Source: Streptomyces sp. NBC_00820
Lineage (GTDB): Bacteria > Actinomycetota > Actinomycetes > Streptomycetales > Streptomycetaceae
Direction: 5' to 3'
NCBI RefSeq assembly: GCF_036347055.1
Contig: NZ_CP108882.1
Span: 2,989,001 to 3,053,000, forward strand
DNA: 64,000 nt
This document shows, in pieces, positions 50,630 through 58,406 of the stretch; the first letter of the stretch is position 1; each line of letters starts with the position of its first letter. The position numbers and the translations under genes were made by a program. The notes under the pieces are model-generated. The model was not told where the DNA came from. It searched no databases and saw only the letters and a program-made list of their open reading frames with translations.

Positions 50630-51678
50630 CAGGGGGCCAGACGATGTACGCGGCACGCGCACGGGCCTCACTTCGGGGCTGGGGCGGAGTGGGCGCGATG
50701 GCGGTCCTGTGCGCCCTGGCGCTCGCCTTCGCCCTGCTGCTGCCCCGCACACAGGAGCCGCGCGCGGCCGCGCCGGCGACGGCCGGGCAGTCGGTGGCCA
50801 CCGGCAGCCAGGTCCGCGCGGACGCCTGCGAGGACTCCGAGGCGCGCAAGCGGACGCTGTCCCCGTCCGGGGCGGACGGCAGCACGATCGACGCCATCAA
50901 GTCCCGTACGGGCGCCAAGCGCAAGCTGATCGTCGGCGTCGACCAGAACAGCTACCGCTGGGGCTACCGCAACCCCAACGCCGAGGGCGCGGAGCTGGAG
51001 GGCTTCGACATCGACCTCGTCCACCGCATCGCCGAGGACCTCCTCGGTGACCCGAACGCGGTGCAGTTCAAGGCGATACCGACCAGCCGGCGCATCCCCG
51101 CCATCCAGGGCGGCCAGGTCGACATGGTCGTGCGCGCGATGACCATCACCTGCGAGCGGCTCGGCCAAGTCGCCTTCTCCGCTCCCTACTTCAAGACCGG
51201 CCAGCAGGTCCTCGCCCCCAAGACGTCGCCGGTGACGGGCTACAACGCCACCCTGGCGCACAAGAAGGTGTGCACGGCGTCCGGTTCCACCGCCCACAGC
51301 AAGCTGAAGGCCGACCGGGACAAGGGCGCGCTGCCCGCCTCCACCGACATCTCCACCACCGTCCCCAACCAACTCGACTGCCTGGTCCGCCTCCAGCTCG
51401 GCGAGGTCGACGCGGTGGTCACCGACGGCGCGCTCGCCGCGAGCCAGGCCGCCCAGGACCCGACGGTCGAGCTCAAGGGCAAGGCGTTCACGACCGAGTA
51501 CTACGGGGTGGCGATGAAAAGGGACGCGAACGATCTGGTGCGCCGGGTCAACCACATCCTGGTCGACTACCGCGCGAACGGCTGGCAGGCGTCGTACGAC
51601 ACCTGGCTGTCGGCCACACTGGGCAAGGACGCTGGACCGTCGAAGCCGCCCGCGCCCCAGTATCTGCGCACCGGATGA
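50626..51678 (+). CDS. Membrane-anchored amino-acid-binding protein, GlnH-like
   Basis: This 350-residue SBP_bac_3 protein is anchored by an N-terminal helix (GAMAVLCALALAFALLL) rather than a lipid, since no lipobox Cys is present. The ligand domain shows KLIVGVDQNSYRWGYRNPNA, GFDIDLVHRIAEDLLGD, FKAIPTSRRIPAIQGGQVDM and VAFSAPYFKTGQQVL, as in glutamate/aspartate binders. Three further Cys (ITCERL, KVCTAS, LDCLVRL) may form a disulfide. GTG 50626 overlaps the previous stop; ATG 50644 with AGGGGG upstream is an alternative. In mycobacteria GlnH senses Asp/Glu for PknG; the same role is inferred here. Confidence 0.82.
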   Translation: MTGGQTMYAARARASLRGWGGVGAMAVLCALALAFALLLPRTQEPRAAAPATAGQSVATGSQVRADACEDSEARKRTLSPSGADGSTIDAIKSRTGAKRKLIVGVDQNSYRWGYRNPNAEGAELEGFDIDLVHRIAEDLLGDPNAVQFKAIPTSRRIPAIQGGQVDMVVRAMTITCERLGQVAFSAPYFKTGQQVLAPKTSPVTGYNATLAHKKVCTASGSTAHSKLKADRDKGALPASTDISTTVPNQLDCLVRLQLGEVDAVVTDGALAASQAAQDPTVELKGKAFTTEYYGVAMKRDANDLVRRVNHILVDYRANGWQASYDTWLSATLGKDAGPSKPPAPQYLRTG

Positions 51679-51724
51679 CCCCGCCCCCGACCCAGGCCAA
51701 CCACACAGCAGCGAGAGGTGATCG

Positions 51725-53032
51725 ATGGGCGTCACGGACCCCGCCGGGCCGGTGATGGACCGGGACGAGGTGGACCGTGCGCTGGCGCGGCTCGGCCAGG
51801 AGCACGAGGCGATCGAGACCTCCCTGCTGTCCCTGCAGGACCACGCGGGCCGCAGACTCCTCGAAGGGGCCGCGCTGACGGGCGTCACCAAGGACCGCTG
51901 GGCGGTGACGGAGGTGGCGATCACCGTGCTGTGGACCTGCTTCGACGCCTACGCGGGCGCGCTGCGCTCCGCCCGGGAGATCCGCTCGCGGCGCCGCTGG
52001 TCCAGCCGCGAGGACCTGGTCGAGCTGACCGGGCTGCTGCGCGGCGCCTCGGTCACGGTGGCCGGCGGTGCCACACCGTCGGGCGCCGGCCGGCTCAGTG
52101 AGACGTTCTCGCTGGTCTCCCTGGTCGACCGGATGAACGAGCTGTACGCGTCCTCGCTGGACATGGTCGTCACCGCGGACGCGGTCTGGTCGGCGCTGCC
52201 CGCGCGGATCGATTTACTCGCCGCGGAACTCCAGCGCACCCGCAAGCTCGCCCACTCCGTCGGCGTCCGCCCCGGGGAGCACCCGGCCGGCGACGACCTG
52301 GAGCGGATCACCCGCACGCTGACCCGGATGCGCGAGGAGGTGATCTCCGACCCGCTCGCCTTCTGGGTGCCGGCCGAGGGCAGTTCGGCGCCCGGCGGCG
52401 GCCGCCCGGACACGACGGTGTACGACCGTGAGGCCCGCGCCCTGGAGGACGTGCGGCGGGAGATCGACGCCGTGCTGACCGTGCGGCAGGACGCGGAGGC
52501 GCGGCTGATCCGGCTGCGGGACGTGCTCTCCCGCGCGGACCGCACGCTCGCCGAGGCGCGCACCGCGCGCGGTGAGGTGCTGGCGAAGATCGCCGCGACC
52601 GAGGTGCCCGTGGTCAGCGGGCCGCCGACCGTGCTGCAGGAGCAGCTCGCGACCGCCGCCGAGTACCGGCGCCAGGCGCGCTGGCACCGGCTCTCGCCGC
52701 TGCTGGAGTCCCTGGAGCAGCGGGCGGAGGACGAACTGCTGCGCGCCCGGGAGTCGTTGACCGCGGTCACCGCGCCGCTCGCGGTGCGCGCCGAGCTGCG
52801 CGGCCGGCTCGACGCCTACAAGGCGAAGGTCGCCCGGCACGGTCTGGCCGAGGACCCGCTGCTGGTCGAACGGTACGACGCCGCCCGGCGCATGCTGTGG
52901 AGCGCGCCCTGCGACCTGCGCGTCGCCGAACAGGCCGTGCTGCGCTATCAGGTGGCCGCCGCCGAGCTGCTCGGCACACCGAGGGTTCCCCAGCAGGGCG
53001 GGCCTCAGGACCACAGGAGTGAGTCGTCATGA
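51725..53032 (+). CDS. Alpha-helical coiled-coil protein of unknown function with a TTA codon
   Basis: This 435-residue protein is not recognised. It lacks signal and membrane segments and is largely helical, with heptad-rich stretches at about 245-300 (ALEDVRREIDAVLTVRQDAE, LRDVLSRADRTLAEARTARG) and 330-380 (LESLEQRAEDELLRARESL). Codon 164 (52214-52216, in ARIDLLAAEL) is TTA, the rare Leu codon read by the bldA tRNA. It lies between the binding-protein and kinase genes and overlaps the kinase start by ATGA, so it probably links the membrane sensor to the kinase or is a kinase substrate. The start ATG 51725 has GAGAGGTGATCG upstream. Confidence 0.7.
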   Translation: MGVTDPAGPVMDRDEVDRALARLGQEHEAIETSLLSLQDHAGRRLLEGAALTGVTKDRWAVTEVAITVLWTCFDAYAGALRSAREIRSRRRWSSREDLVELTGLLRGASVTVAGGATPSGAGRLSETFSLVSLVDRMNELYASSLDMVVTADAVWSALPARIDLLAAELQRTRKLAHSVGVRPGEHPAGDDLERITRTLTRMREEVISDPLAFWVPAEGSSAPGGGRPDTTVYDREARALEDVRREIDAVLTVRQDAEARLIRLRDVLSRADRTLAEARTARGEVLAKIAATEVPVVSGPPTVLQEQLATAAEYRRQARWHRLSPLLESLEQRAEDELLRARESLTAVTAPLAVRAELRGRLDAYKAKVARHGLAEDPLLVERYDAARRMLWSAPCDLRVAEQAVLRYQVAAAELLGTPRVPQQGGPQDHRSESS

Positions 53033-55566
53033 GTCAGGCGGAGCAGGCCTGCCAGCGGCCGGGCTGCGAGGGGGCGTACGAGGACGTCGGCGGCGGTGAG
53101 CTGTACTGCGACACCTGCGGTCTGGCGCCGGTGGTGTCGGCGTCGTCCGGGGACGGCATGGTGGGCTCGCCGCCCACCGGGATCACGGGGGGCGGCAGGG
53201 GGTCGGCGGGCACCGGCGCCTCCCGCTCCAGTTCCCGCAGCGCGCGTACGTCGTCGCAGTCGTCGAAGTCGCGGCGCTCGGTGTCGGGGCGGCTCTCGCG
53301 CTCGGTGTCGGGCCGGTCCACCAGCCGCTCGGTGTCGGTGCGCAGCTCCGGCGCCTCCTCCGGCGCCTCCACGCGCGGGCGGCTGGGCGCCGGGCTCGTC
53401 TCGGTGCCGCAGGTGCCGCGGCCCGACCCGCGCGTGATGGTGCTGGAGAACCCGGAGGTGCCCGAGCGGAAGCGGTTCTGCTCGCGTTCCGACTGCGGTG
53501 CTCCGGTGGGTCGTTCGCGCGGTGACCGGCGGGGGCGCACGGAGGGCTTCTGCACCAAGTGCGGGCACCCCTACTCGTTCGTGCCGAAGCTGGCGGCCGG
53601 GGACATCGTGCACGGCCAGTACGAGGTCGCGGGCTGTCTCGCGCACGGCGGCCTGGGCTGGGTCTACCTGGCCGTGGACCGGGCCGTCTCCGACCGGTGG
53701 GTGGTGCTCAAGGGCCTGCTGGACACCGGCGACCAGGACGCGATGGCCGCGGCGATCTCCGAGCGGCGCTTCCTCGCGGAGATCGAGCACGCCAACATCG
53801 TGCGGATCTACAACTTCGTCGAGCACCTGGACCAGCGCACCGGCTCCCTGGACGGCTACATCGTCATGGAGTACGTCGGCGGCAAGTCGCTGAAGGAGAT
53901 CGCCAACGGCCGCCGCACGCCGGAGGGCCGGCGCGACCCGCTGCCGGTGGAGCAGACGTGTGCGTACGGCATCGAGGCGCTGGAGGCGCTCGGCCATCTG
54001 CACAGCCGCAACCTGCTGTACTGCGACTTCAAGGTCGACAACGCGATCCAGACCGAGGACCAGCTCAAGCTGATCGACATGGGTGCCGTGCGCCGCTCGG
54101 ACGACGACGAGTCCGCGATCTACGGCACGGTCGGCTACCAGGCGCCCGAGGTCGCCGAGACCGGTCCGTCGGTGGCGAGCGACCTGTACACGGTGGGCCG
54201 TACCCTCGCCGTGCTCGCCTTCGACTTCCAGGGCTACACGAACGTGTTCGTGGACTCCCTGCCCGATCCGGACACCATCGAGGTCTTCCAGCGCTACGAG
54301 TCCTTCTACCGGCTGCTGGTCCGCGCCACCGACCCCGACCCGGCCCGCCGGTTCGCCTCCGCGCAGGAGATGTCCGAGCAGCTGACCGGTGTGCTGCGCG
54401 AGGTCGTCTCGCTGCAGACGGGGCAGGCGCGGCCCGCCCTGTCGACGCTGTTCGGGCCCGAGGTGAAGGTCACCGACACGGAGCTGTTCCCGGTGCTGGA
54501 CGGGGACGTGTCGCGTCTCGGCGCGCGCCGGACGCGCGGCGGCACGCGGGGGCCGGTGCCGGGTCAGGTGCCGGGCGGTCAGGTACCGGGCCAGGTGCCG
54601 GCGCGGGAGGCCGTCCCGGCGACCCTCGTCAGGACCGTCGACACGGCCGCCGCCGCCCTCGCGCTGCCCGTGCCGCTGGTCGACCCGGCCGACCCCAACG
54701 CCGGTTTCCTGGCCGGTCTCATGGCCTCGGCCCCGGCCGAGCTGATCATCGCGCTGGACGCGGCGCCCGTACGGACCGTCGAGACCCGGCTGCGGCAGAT
54801 CCGCGCCCGGCTGGAGAACGGCGACCACCGGGCCGCCCTGACGTCGCTGGCCGCGCTGGACGAGGAACGGCCCGACGACTGGCGGGTGGTCTGGTACCGC
54901 GGTGTGGCCGCCCTGGTCACCGGCGACTTCGAGGGCGCCGCGCTCGCCTTCGACGCGGTCTACGACGCCTTCCCCGGCGAGGCCGCGCCCAAGCTGGCGC
55001 TCGGCCTGTGCGCGGAGGTGCTGGGCCAGCTGGACAACGCCGCCGAGTACTACCGGCTGGTGTGGGCGACCGACCCGAGCTTCGTGAGCGCCGCCTTCGG
55101 ACTCGCCCGGGTCCGGCTGGCGGCCGGCGACCGCGGCGGTTCCGTACGCACGCTGGAGTCGGTTCCGGAGTCCTCAATCCACTACACGGCGGCCCGGGTC
55201 GCGGCCGTGCGGGCGCGGCTGAGACAGCGCACGGCGACCGCCGGTGACGTACCGTTCCAGGAGGACCTGTCGGCCGCCGCGGGGCAGGTCGAGGCGCTCC
55301 AGGCGTACGGTCTGGACCCGGCGCGCCGCGAGCAGTTGTCCGCCGAAGTACTCGGCTGCGCGCTGGACTGGATACTCTCCGGAGGTCAGGACGCCGCCCG
55401 GCCCGCCGCCGGCCGGGTGCTGCTCGGCAGCGGTCTGGACGAGCGGGGCCTCCGCTTCGGTCTGGAGCGCGCCTACCGCACGCTGGCCCGGCTGGCGCCA
55501 GGCGGCGAGGAGAGGATCGAGCTGGTGGAACGGGCCAACCGTTACCGCCCCCGGACGTGGGTGTAG
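53029..55566 (+). CDS. PknG-type serine/threonine protein kinase with zinc fingers and TPR domain
   Basis: This 845-residue kinase has a PknG layout. An N-terminal zinc ribbon is at Cys8, 13, 27 and 30. A Ser/Arg-rich linker (about 60-120) follows, then a rubredoxin-like Cys cluster at 151, 156, 175 and 178. The kinase domain begins at about 195 (GDIVHGQYEVAGCLAHGGLG) with Lys228 (VVLKGL) and catalytic Asp333 (LLYCDFKVDN, replacing HRD-type residues as in PknG). The DFG equivalent is DMG at 350-352 and the post-loop segment is GTVGYQAPE. TPR-like repeats occupy about 580-845. It is soluble. PknG of mycobacteria phosphorylates the FHA protein GarA to control glutamate metabolism; the same kind of target is expected here. 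Confidence 0.88.
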   Translation: MSQAEQACQRPGCEGAYEDVGGGELYCDTCGLAPVVSASSGDGMVGSPPTGITGGGRGSAGTGASRSSSRSARTSSQSSKSRRSVSGRLSRSVSGRSTSRSVSVRSSGASSGASTRGRLGAGLVSVPQVPRPDPRVMVLENPEVPERKRFCSRSDCGAPVGRSRGDRRGRTEGFCTKCGHPYSFVPKLAAGDIVHGQYEVAGCLAHGGLGWVYLAVDRAVSDRWVVLKGLLDTGDQDAMAAAISERRFLAEIEHANIVRIYNFVEHLDQRTGSLDGYIVMEYVGGKSLKEIANGRRTPEGRRDPLPVEQTCAYGIEALEALGHLHSRNLLYCDFKVDNAIQTEDQLKLIDMGAVRRSDDDESAIYGTVGYQAPEVAETGPSVASDLYTVGRTLAVLAFDFQGYTNVFVDSLPDPDTIEVFQRYESFYRLLVRATDPDPARRFASAQEMSEQLTGVLREVVSLQTGQARPALSTLFGPEVKVTDTELFPVLDGDVSRLGARRTRGGTRGPVPGQVPGGQVPGQVPAREAVPATLVRTVDTAAAALALPVPLVDPADPNAGFLAGLMASAPAELIIALDAAPVRTVETRLRQIRARLENGDHRAALTSLAALDEERPDDWRVVWYRGVAALVTGDFEGAALAFDAVYDAFPGEAAPKLALGLCAEVLGQLDNAAEYYRLVWATDPSFVSAAFGLARVRLAAGDRGGSVRTLESVPESSIHYTAARVAAVRARLRQRTATAGDVPFQEDLSAAAGQVEALQAYGLDPARREQLSAEVLGCALDWILSGGQDAARPAAGRVLLGSGLDERGLRFGLERAYRTLARLAPGGEERIELVERANRYRPRTWV

Positions 55567-55569
55567 TTG

Positions 55570-56898
55570 ATGTCGCAGATGCCCCAGCAGGCCGCACTGT
55601 CGAAGTGCCCGAGCTGCACGGAGCCGCTCGAGCCGGGTGACCTCTTCTGCGGCGCGTGCGGATACGACCTCTCTGTCGTGCCCGCCCCGCCGCAGGACCA
55701 TCCGACGCTCACCATGACCGGCGCCCCCGCGCCGGGAGGCGGCGTGGACTGGCCCCCGCCCGAGCCGGGCTCGGGCGGCAACCCGCCCGCCGCGCACCAG
55801 GCCGCCGACGTGCCCGGGACCGACTCGGGCGGCTCCCCGCTGCCCGCGCCGGAGACGGCCGTACCGGGAGTGCGCTTCGACCGGCCCGACGAGCCCGACG
55901 ACTACCCGCTGCAGGCCCCGGACCCGCGCGCGGCCGCCGACCCCGCCGCCGTACCGGACGGTGCCTCCGGCCCGGGCGGTCCGGCAAAGGTATGTGTGGC
56001 CTGCCGGGCGGGGCGCGTGGACGACGACGGCTACTGCGAGAACTGCGGGCACGCCCAGCCCCGCGAACGCGACCACATGGAGCGGGAGTCGGGCCCGGTG
56101 GCCGCCGTCAGCGACCGTGGCCTGCGCCATCACCGCAACGAGGACGCCTTCGCCGTCGCCCACACCGCGCTGCCCGACGGTTCGCCGGCCGCGCTGGCGG
56201 TCGTCTGCGACGGCGTGTCCTCGGCGACCCGGCCCGACGAGGCCTCGATGGCCGCCGCGCGGGTGGCCGGGGACAGCCTGCTGGCCGCCCTGCCGCGCGG
56301 TACGCATCCGCAGACGGCCCTGCACGAGGCGATCGTCGCCGCCGCGCAGGCCGTCGACGCGCTGGCGGAGGAGCCCACCGCGGCCCGCGAGCACGCCCCG
56401 CAGCAGAACGCCCCGGCCTGCACCATCGTCGGCGCCGTCGTCACCTCCGGGCTGCTGGTGGTCGGCTGGGTCGGCGACAGCCGCGCCTACTGGGTGCCGG
56501 CCGACCGCTCCGGGCCCCCGGCCCGGCTGACCGAGGACGACTCCTGGGCCGCTCAGATGGTCGCGGCCGGGCTGATGAGCGAGGCGGAGGCGTACGCCGA
56601 CGAGCGCGCCCACGCGATCACCGGCTGGCTCGGCGCGGACGCCTACGAACTGGAGCCGCACACCGCGTCCTTCAAGCCGGACCGGCCCGGTGTGGTGCTG
56701 GTGTGCACCGACGGCCTGTGGAACTACGCCGAGAGCGCCGAGGAGATGGCCGAGGCGCTGCCCCCGGACGCGGCCGAGCGGCCGCTGCACAGCGCCCGCG
56801 TCCTGGTCGGTCACGCCCTGGACGGCGGCGGCCACGACAACGTAACAGTGGCGGTCCTGCCGTTCCCGGCGCCCTCGCAGGGGGCAGGATCGGCCTGA
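55570..56898 (+). CDS. PP2C-family protein phosphatase with two N-terminal zinc ribbons
   Basis: This 442-residue PPM phosphatase should reverse phosphorylation by the kinase upstream. Zinc ribbon 1 is Cys13/16/27/30 (KCPSCTEPLEPGDLFCGAC). A Pro/Gly/Asp-rich linker follows, then ribbon 2 at Cys142/145/156/159 (VCVACRAGRVDDDGYCENCG). The catalytic domain (about 172-440) has SDRGLRHHRNEDAFAV, VVCDGVSSATRPDE, GWVGDSRAYWVP, VLVCTDGLWNYAE and GGGHDNVTVAV with the metal-binding aspartates. A TTG at 55567 directly follows the kinase stop; ATG 55570 is preferred. It is soluble. Confidence 0.9.
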   Translation: MSQMPQQAALSKCPSCTEPLEPGDLFCGACGYDLSVVPAPPQDHPTLTMTGAPAPGGGVDWPPPEPGSGGNPPAAHQAADVPGTDSGGSPLPAPETAVPGVRFDRPDEPDDYPLQAPDPRAAADPAAVPDGASGPGGPAKVCVACRAGRVDDDGYCENCGHAQPRERDHMERESGPVAAVSDRGLRHHRNEDAFAVAHTALPDGSPAALAVVCDGVSSATRPDEASMAAARVAGDSLLAALPRGTHPQTALHEAIVAAAQAVDALAEEPTAAREHAPQQNAPACTIVGAVVTSGLLVVGWVGDSRAYWVPADRSGPPARLTEDDSWAAQMVAAGLMSEAEAYADERAHAITGWLGADAYELEPHTASFKPDRPGVVLVCTDGLWNYAESAEEMAEALPPDAAERPLHSARVLVGHALDGGGHDNVTVAVLPFPAPSQGAGSA

Positions 56899-57016
56899 GG
56901 CCTCAGCACGGCGCCGTACCACCGCACGGGGAAGCCGCGACGGACCGGAGGGGACCGGTCCGTCCGCACGTACCGTCCCGCCACGGCGGGGGGTCCGAGG
57001 GGGGATGTGAGCAAGT

Positions 57017-58357
57017 ATGGCCAATTTCGCGAAGTCGAACGCGCCGCAGTTCTCGATGGACGTCTACCAGAACGAGTACCTGCCGGAAGGCGGCCGCGAG
57101 GTCAACGCGATCGTCACGGTGACGGCGACCGGCGGGGGAACCGTCGGGAGCGGCGCCCCGCAGGCGTACGCGCGGAGCACCGGGCCGTCCGCCGCGGTGG
57201 CGATCATGGTGGACTGCTCGGGTTCGATGGACTACCCGCCGACCAAGATGCGCAACGCGCGCGAGGCCACCGCCGCCGCGATCGACACCGTGCGCGACGG
57301 CACGCACTTCGCGGTGATCGGCGGCACCCACGTCGCCAAGGAGGTCTACCCGGGCGGCGGGCGGCTCGCGGTCGCCGACGCCACCACCCGCGAACAGGCC
57401 AAGCTGGCGCTGCGCCGGCTCGGCGCGGGCGGCGGTACGGCCATCGGCACCTGGCTCAGGCTCGCCGGCCGGCTGCTGTCCTCGGTGGACGTGGCCATCC
57501 GGCACGGCATCCTGCTCACCGACGGGCGCAACGAGCACGAGTCGCCCAAGGCGCTCCGGGCCGCGCTCGACGACTGCGCCGGACGGTTCACCTGTGACGC
57601 GCGGGGCGTGGGCACCGACTGGGAAGTGAAAGAAGTCACAGCGGTCTCCTCGGCGTTGCTAGGCACCGCCGACATCGTCGCCGACCCGGCCCGGCTGGCG
57701 GCCGACTTCACGCAGATGATGGAGACGGCGATGGGCAAGGAGGTCGCCGACGTCGCCCTGCGGGTGTGGACGCCGGTCGGCACGACCATCAGGTTCGTCA
57801 AGCAGGTCGCTCCCGCGGTGGCGGAGCTGACCGACCGGCGGACCGAGGCCGGACCGCGCGCGGGGGACTACCCGACCGGTTCCTGGGGCGACGAGTCCCG
57901 CGACTACCACCTGTGCGTGGAGGTCCCGGTGGCCGGACTGGGCCAGGAGATGCTGGCCGCGCGGGTGTCGCTGGTCGTCCCGCAGGCCGAGGGGCCGGCG
58001 CTGAACCTCGGCGCGCAGGGGCTCGTACGGGCCGTGTGGACCGACGACATGTCGGCCTCGACCTCGATCAACCCCCAAGTCGCCCACTACACCGGGCAGG
58101 CCGAACTGGCCCAGGCCATCCAGCAGGGACTCGACCTTCGCAAAGCGGGCGATTTCGACGGAGCAACGGCCAAACTGGGGCGCGCTGTTCAGCTCGCGGG
58201 TGAATCGGGGAACGCGGATACTGCGAAACTGCTTGCGAAGGTGGTGGACGTGGTCGACGCCGCGACAGGTACTGTGCGGTTGAAGGCGAAGGTCGCCGAG
58301 GCCGACGAGATGACTCTCGAGACCCGGTCCACGAAGACCGTTCGCGTGAAGAAGTAA
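57017..58357 (+). CDS. von Willebrand factor A (VWA) domain protein
   Basis: This 446-residue cytoplasmic protein has a VWA domain at about 60-250 with the MIDAS motif DCSGS at Asp66-Ser68-Ser70 (VAIMVDCSGSMDYPPTKMRN) and HGILLTDGRNEH. An N-terminal beta-rich segment (SMDVYQNEYLPEGGREVNAIVTV) precedes it. A C-terminal all-beta region plus a helix-rich end (LAQAIQQGLDLRKAGDFDGA) resembles the tail of TerY/YfbK-type proteins. It likely acts as a metal-dependent adaptor in the kinase/phosphatase complex. No signal peptide. GGGGGATGTGAGC precedes the start. Confidence 0.88.
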   Translation: MANFAKSNAPQFSMDVYQNEYLPEGGREVNAIVTVTATGGGTVGSGAPQAYARSTGPSAAVAIMVDCSGSMDYPPTKMRNAREATAAAIDTVRDGTHFAVIGGTHVAKEVYPGGGRLAVADATTREQAKLALRRLGAGGGTAIGTWLRLAGRLLSSVDVAIRHGILLTDGRNEHESPKALRAALDDCAGRFTCDARGVGTDWEVKEVTAVSSALLGTADIVADPARLAADFTQMMETAMGKEVADVALRVWTPVGTTIRFVKQVAPAVAELTDRRTEAGPRAGDYPTGSWGDESRDYHLCVEVPVAGLGQEMLAARVSLVVPQAEGPALNLGAQGLVRAVWTDDMSASTSINPQVAHYTGQAELAQAIQQGLDLRKAGDFDGATAKLGRAVQLAGESGNADTAKLLAKVVDVVDAATGTVRLKAKVAEADEMTLETRSTKTVRVKK

Positions 58358-58406
58358 TGACGTAGCAGGACTTGCCAGGGCCCTGATGAGAAGGGGAAGC
58401 GCCGAC

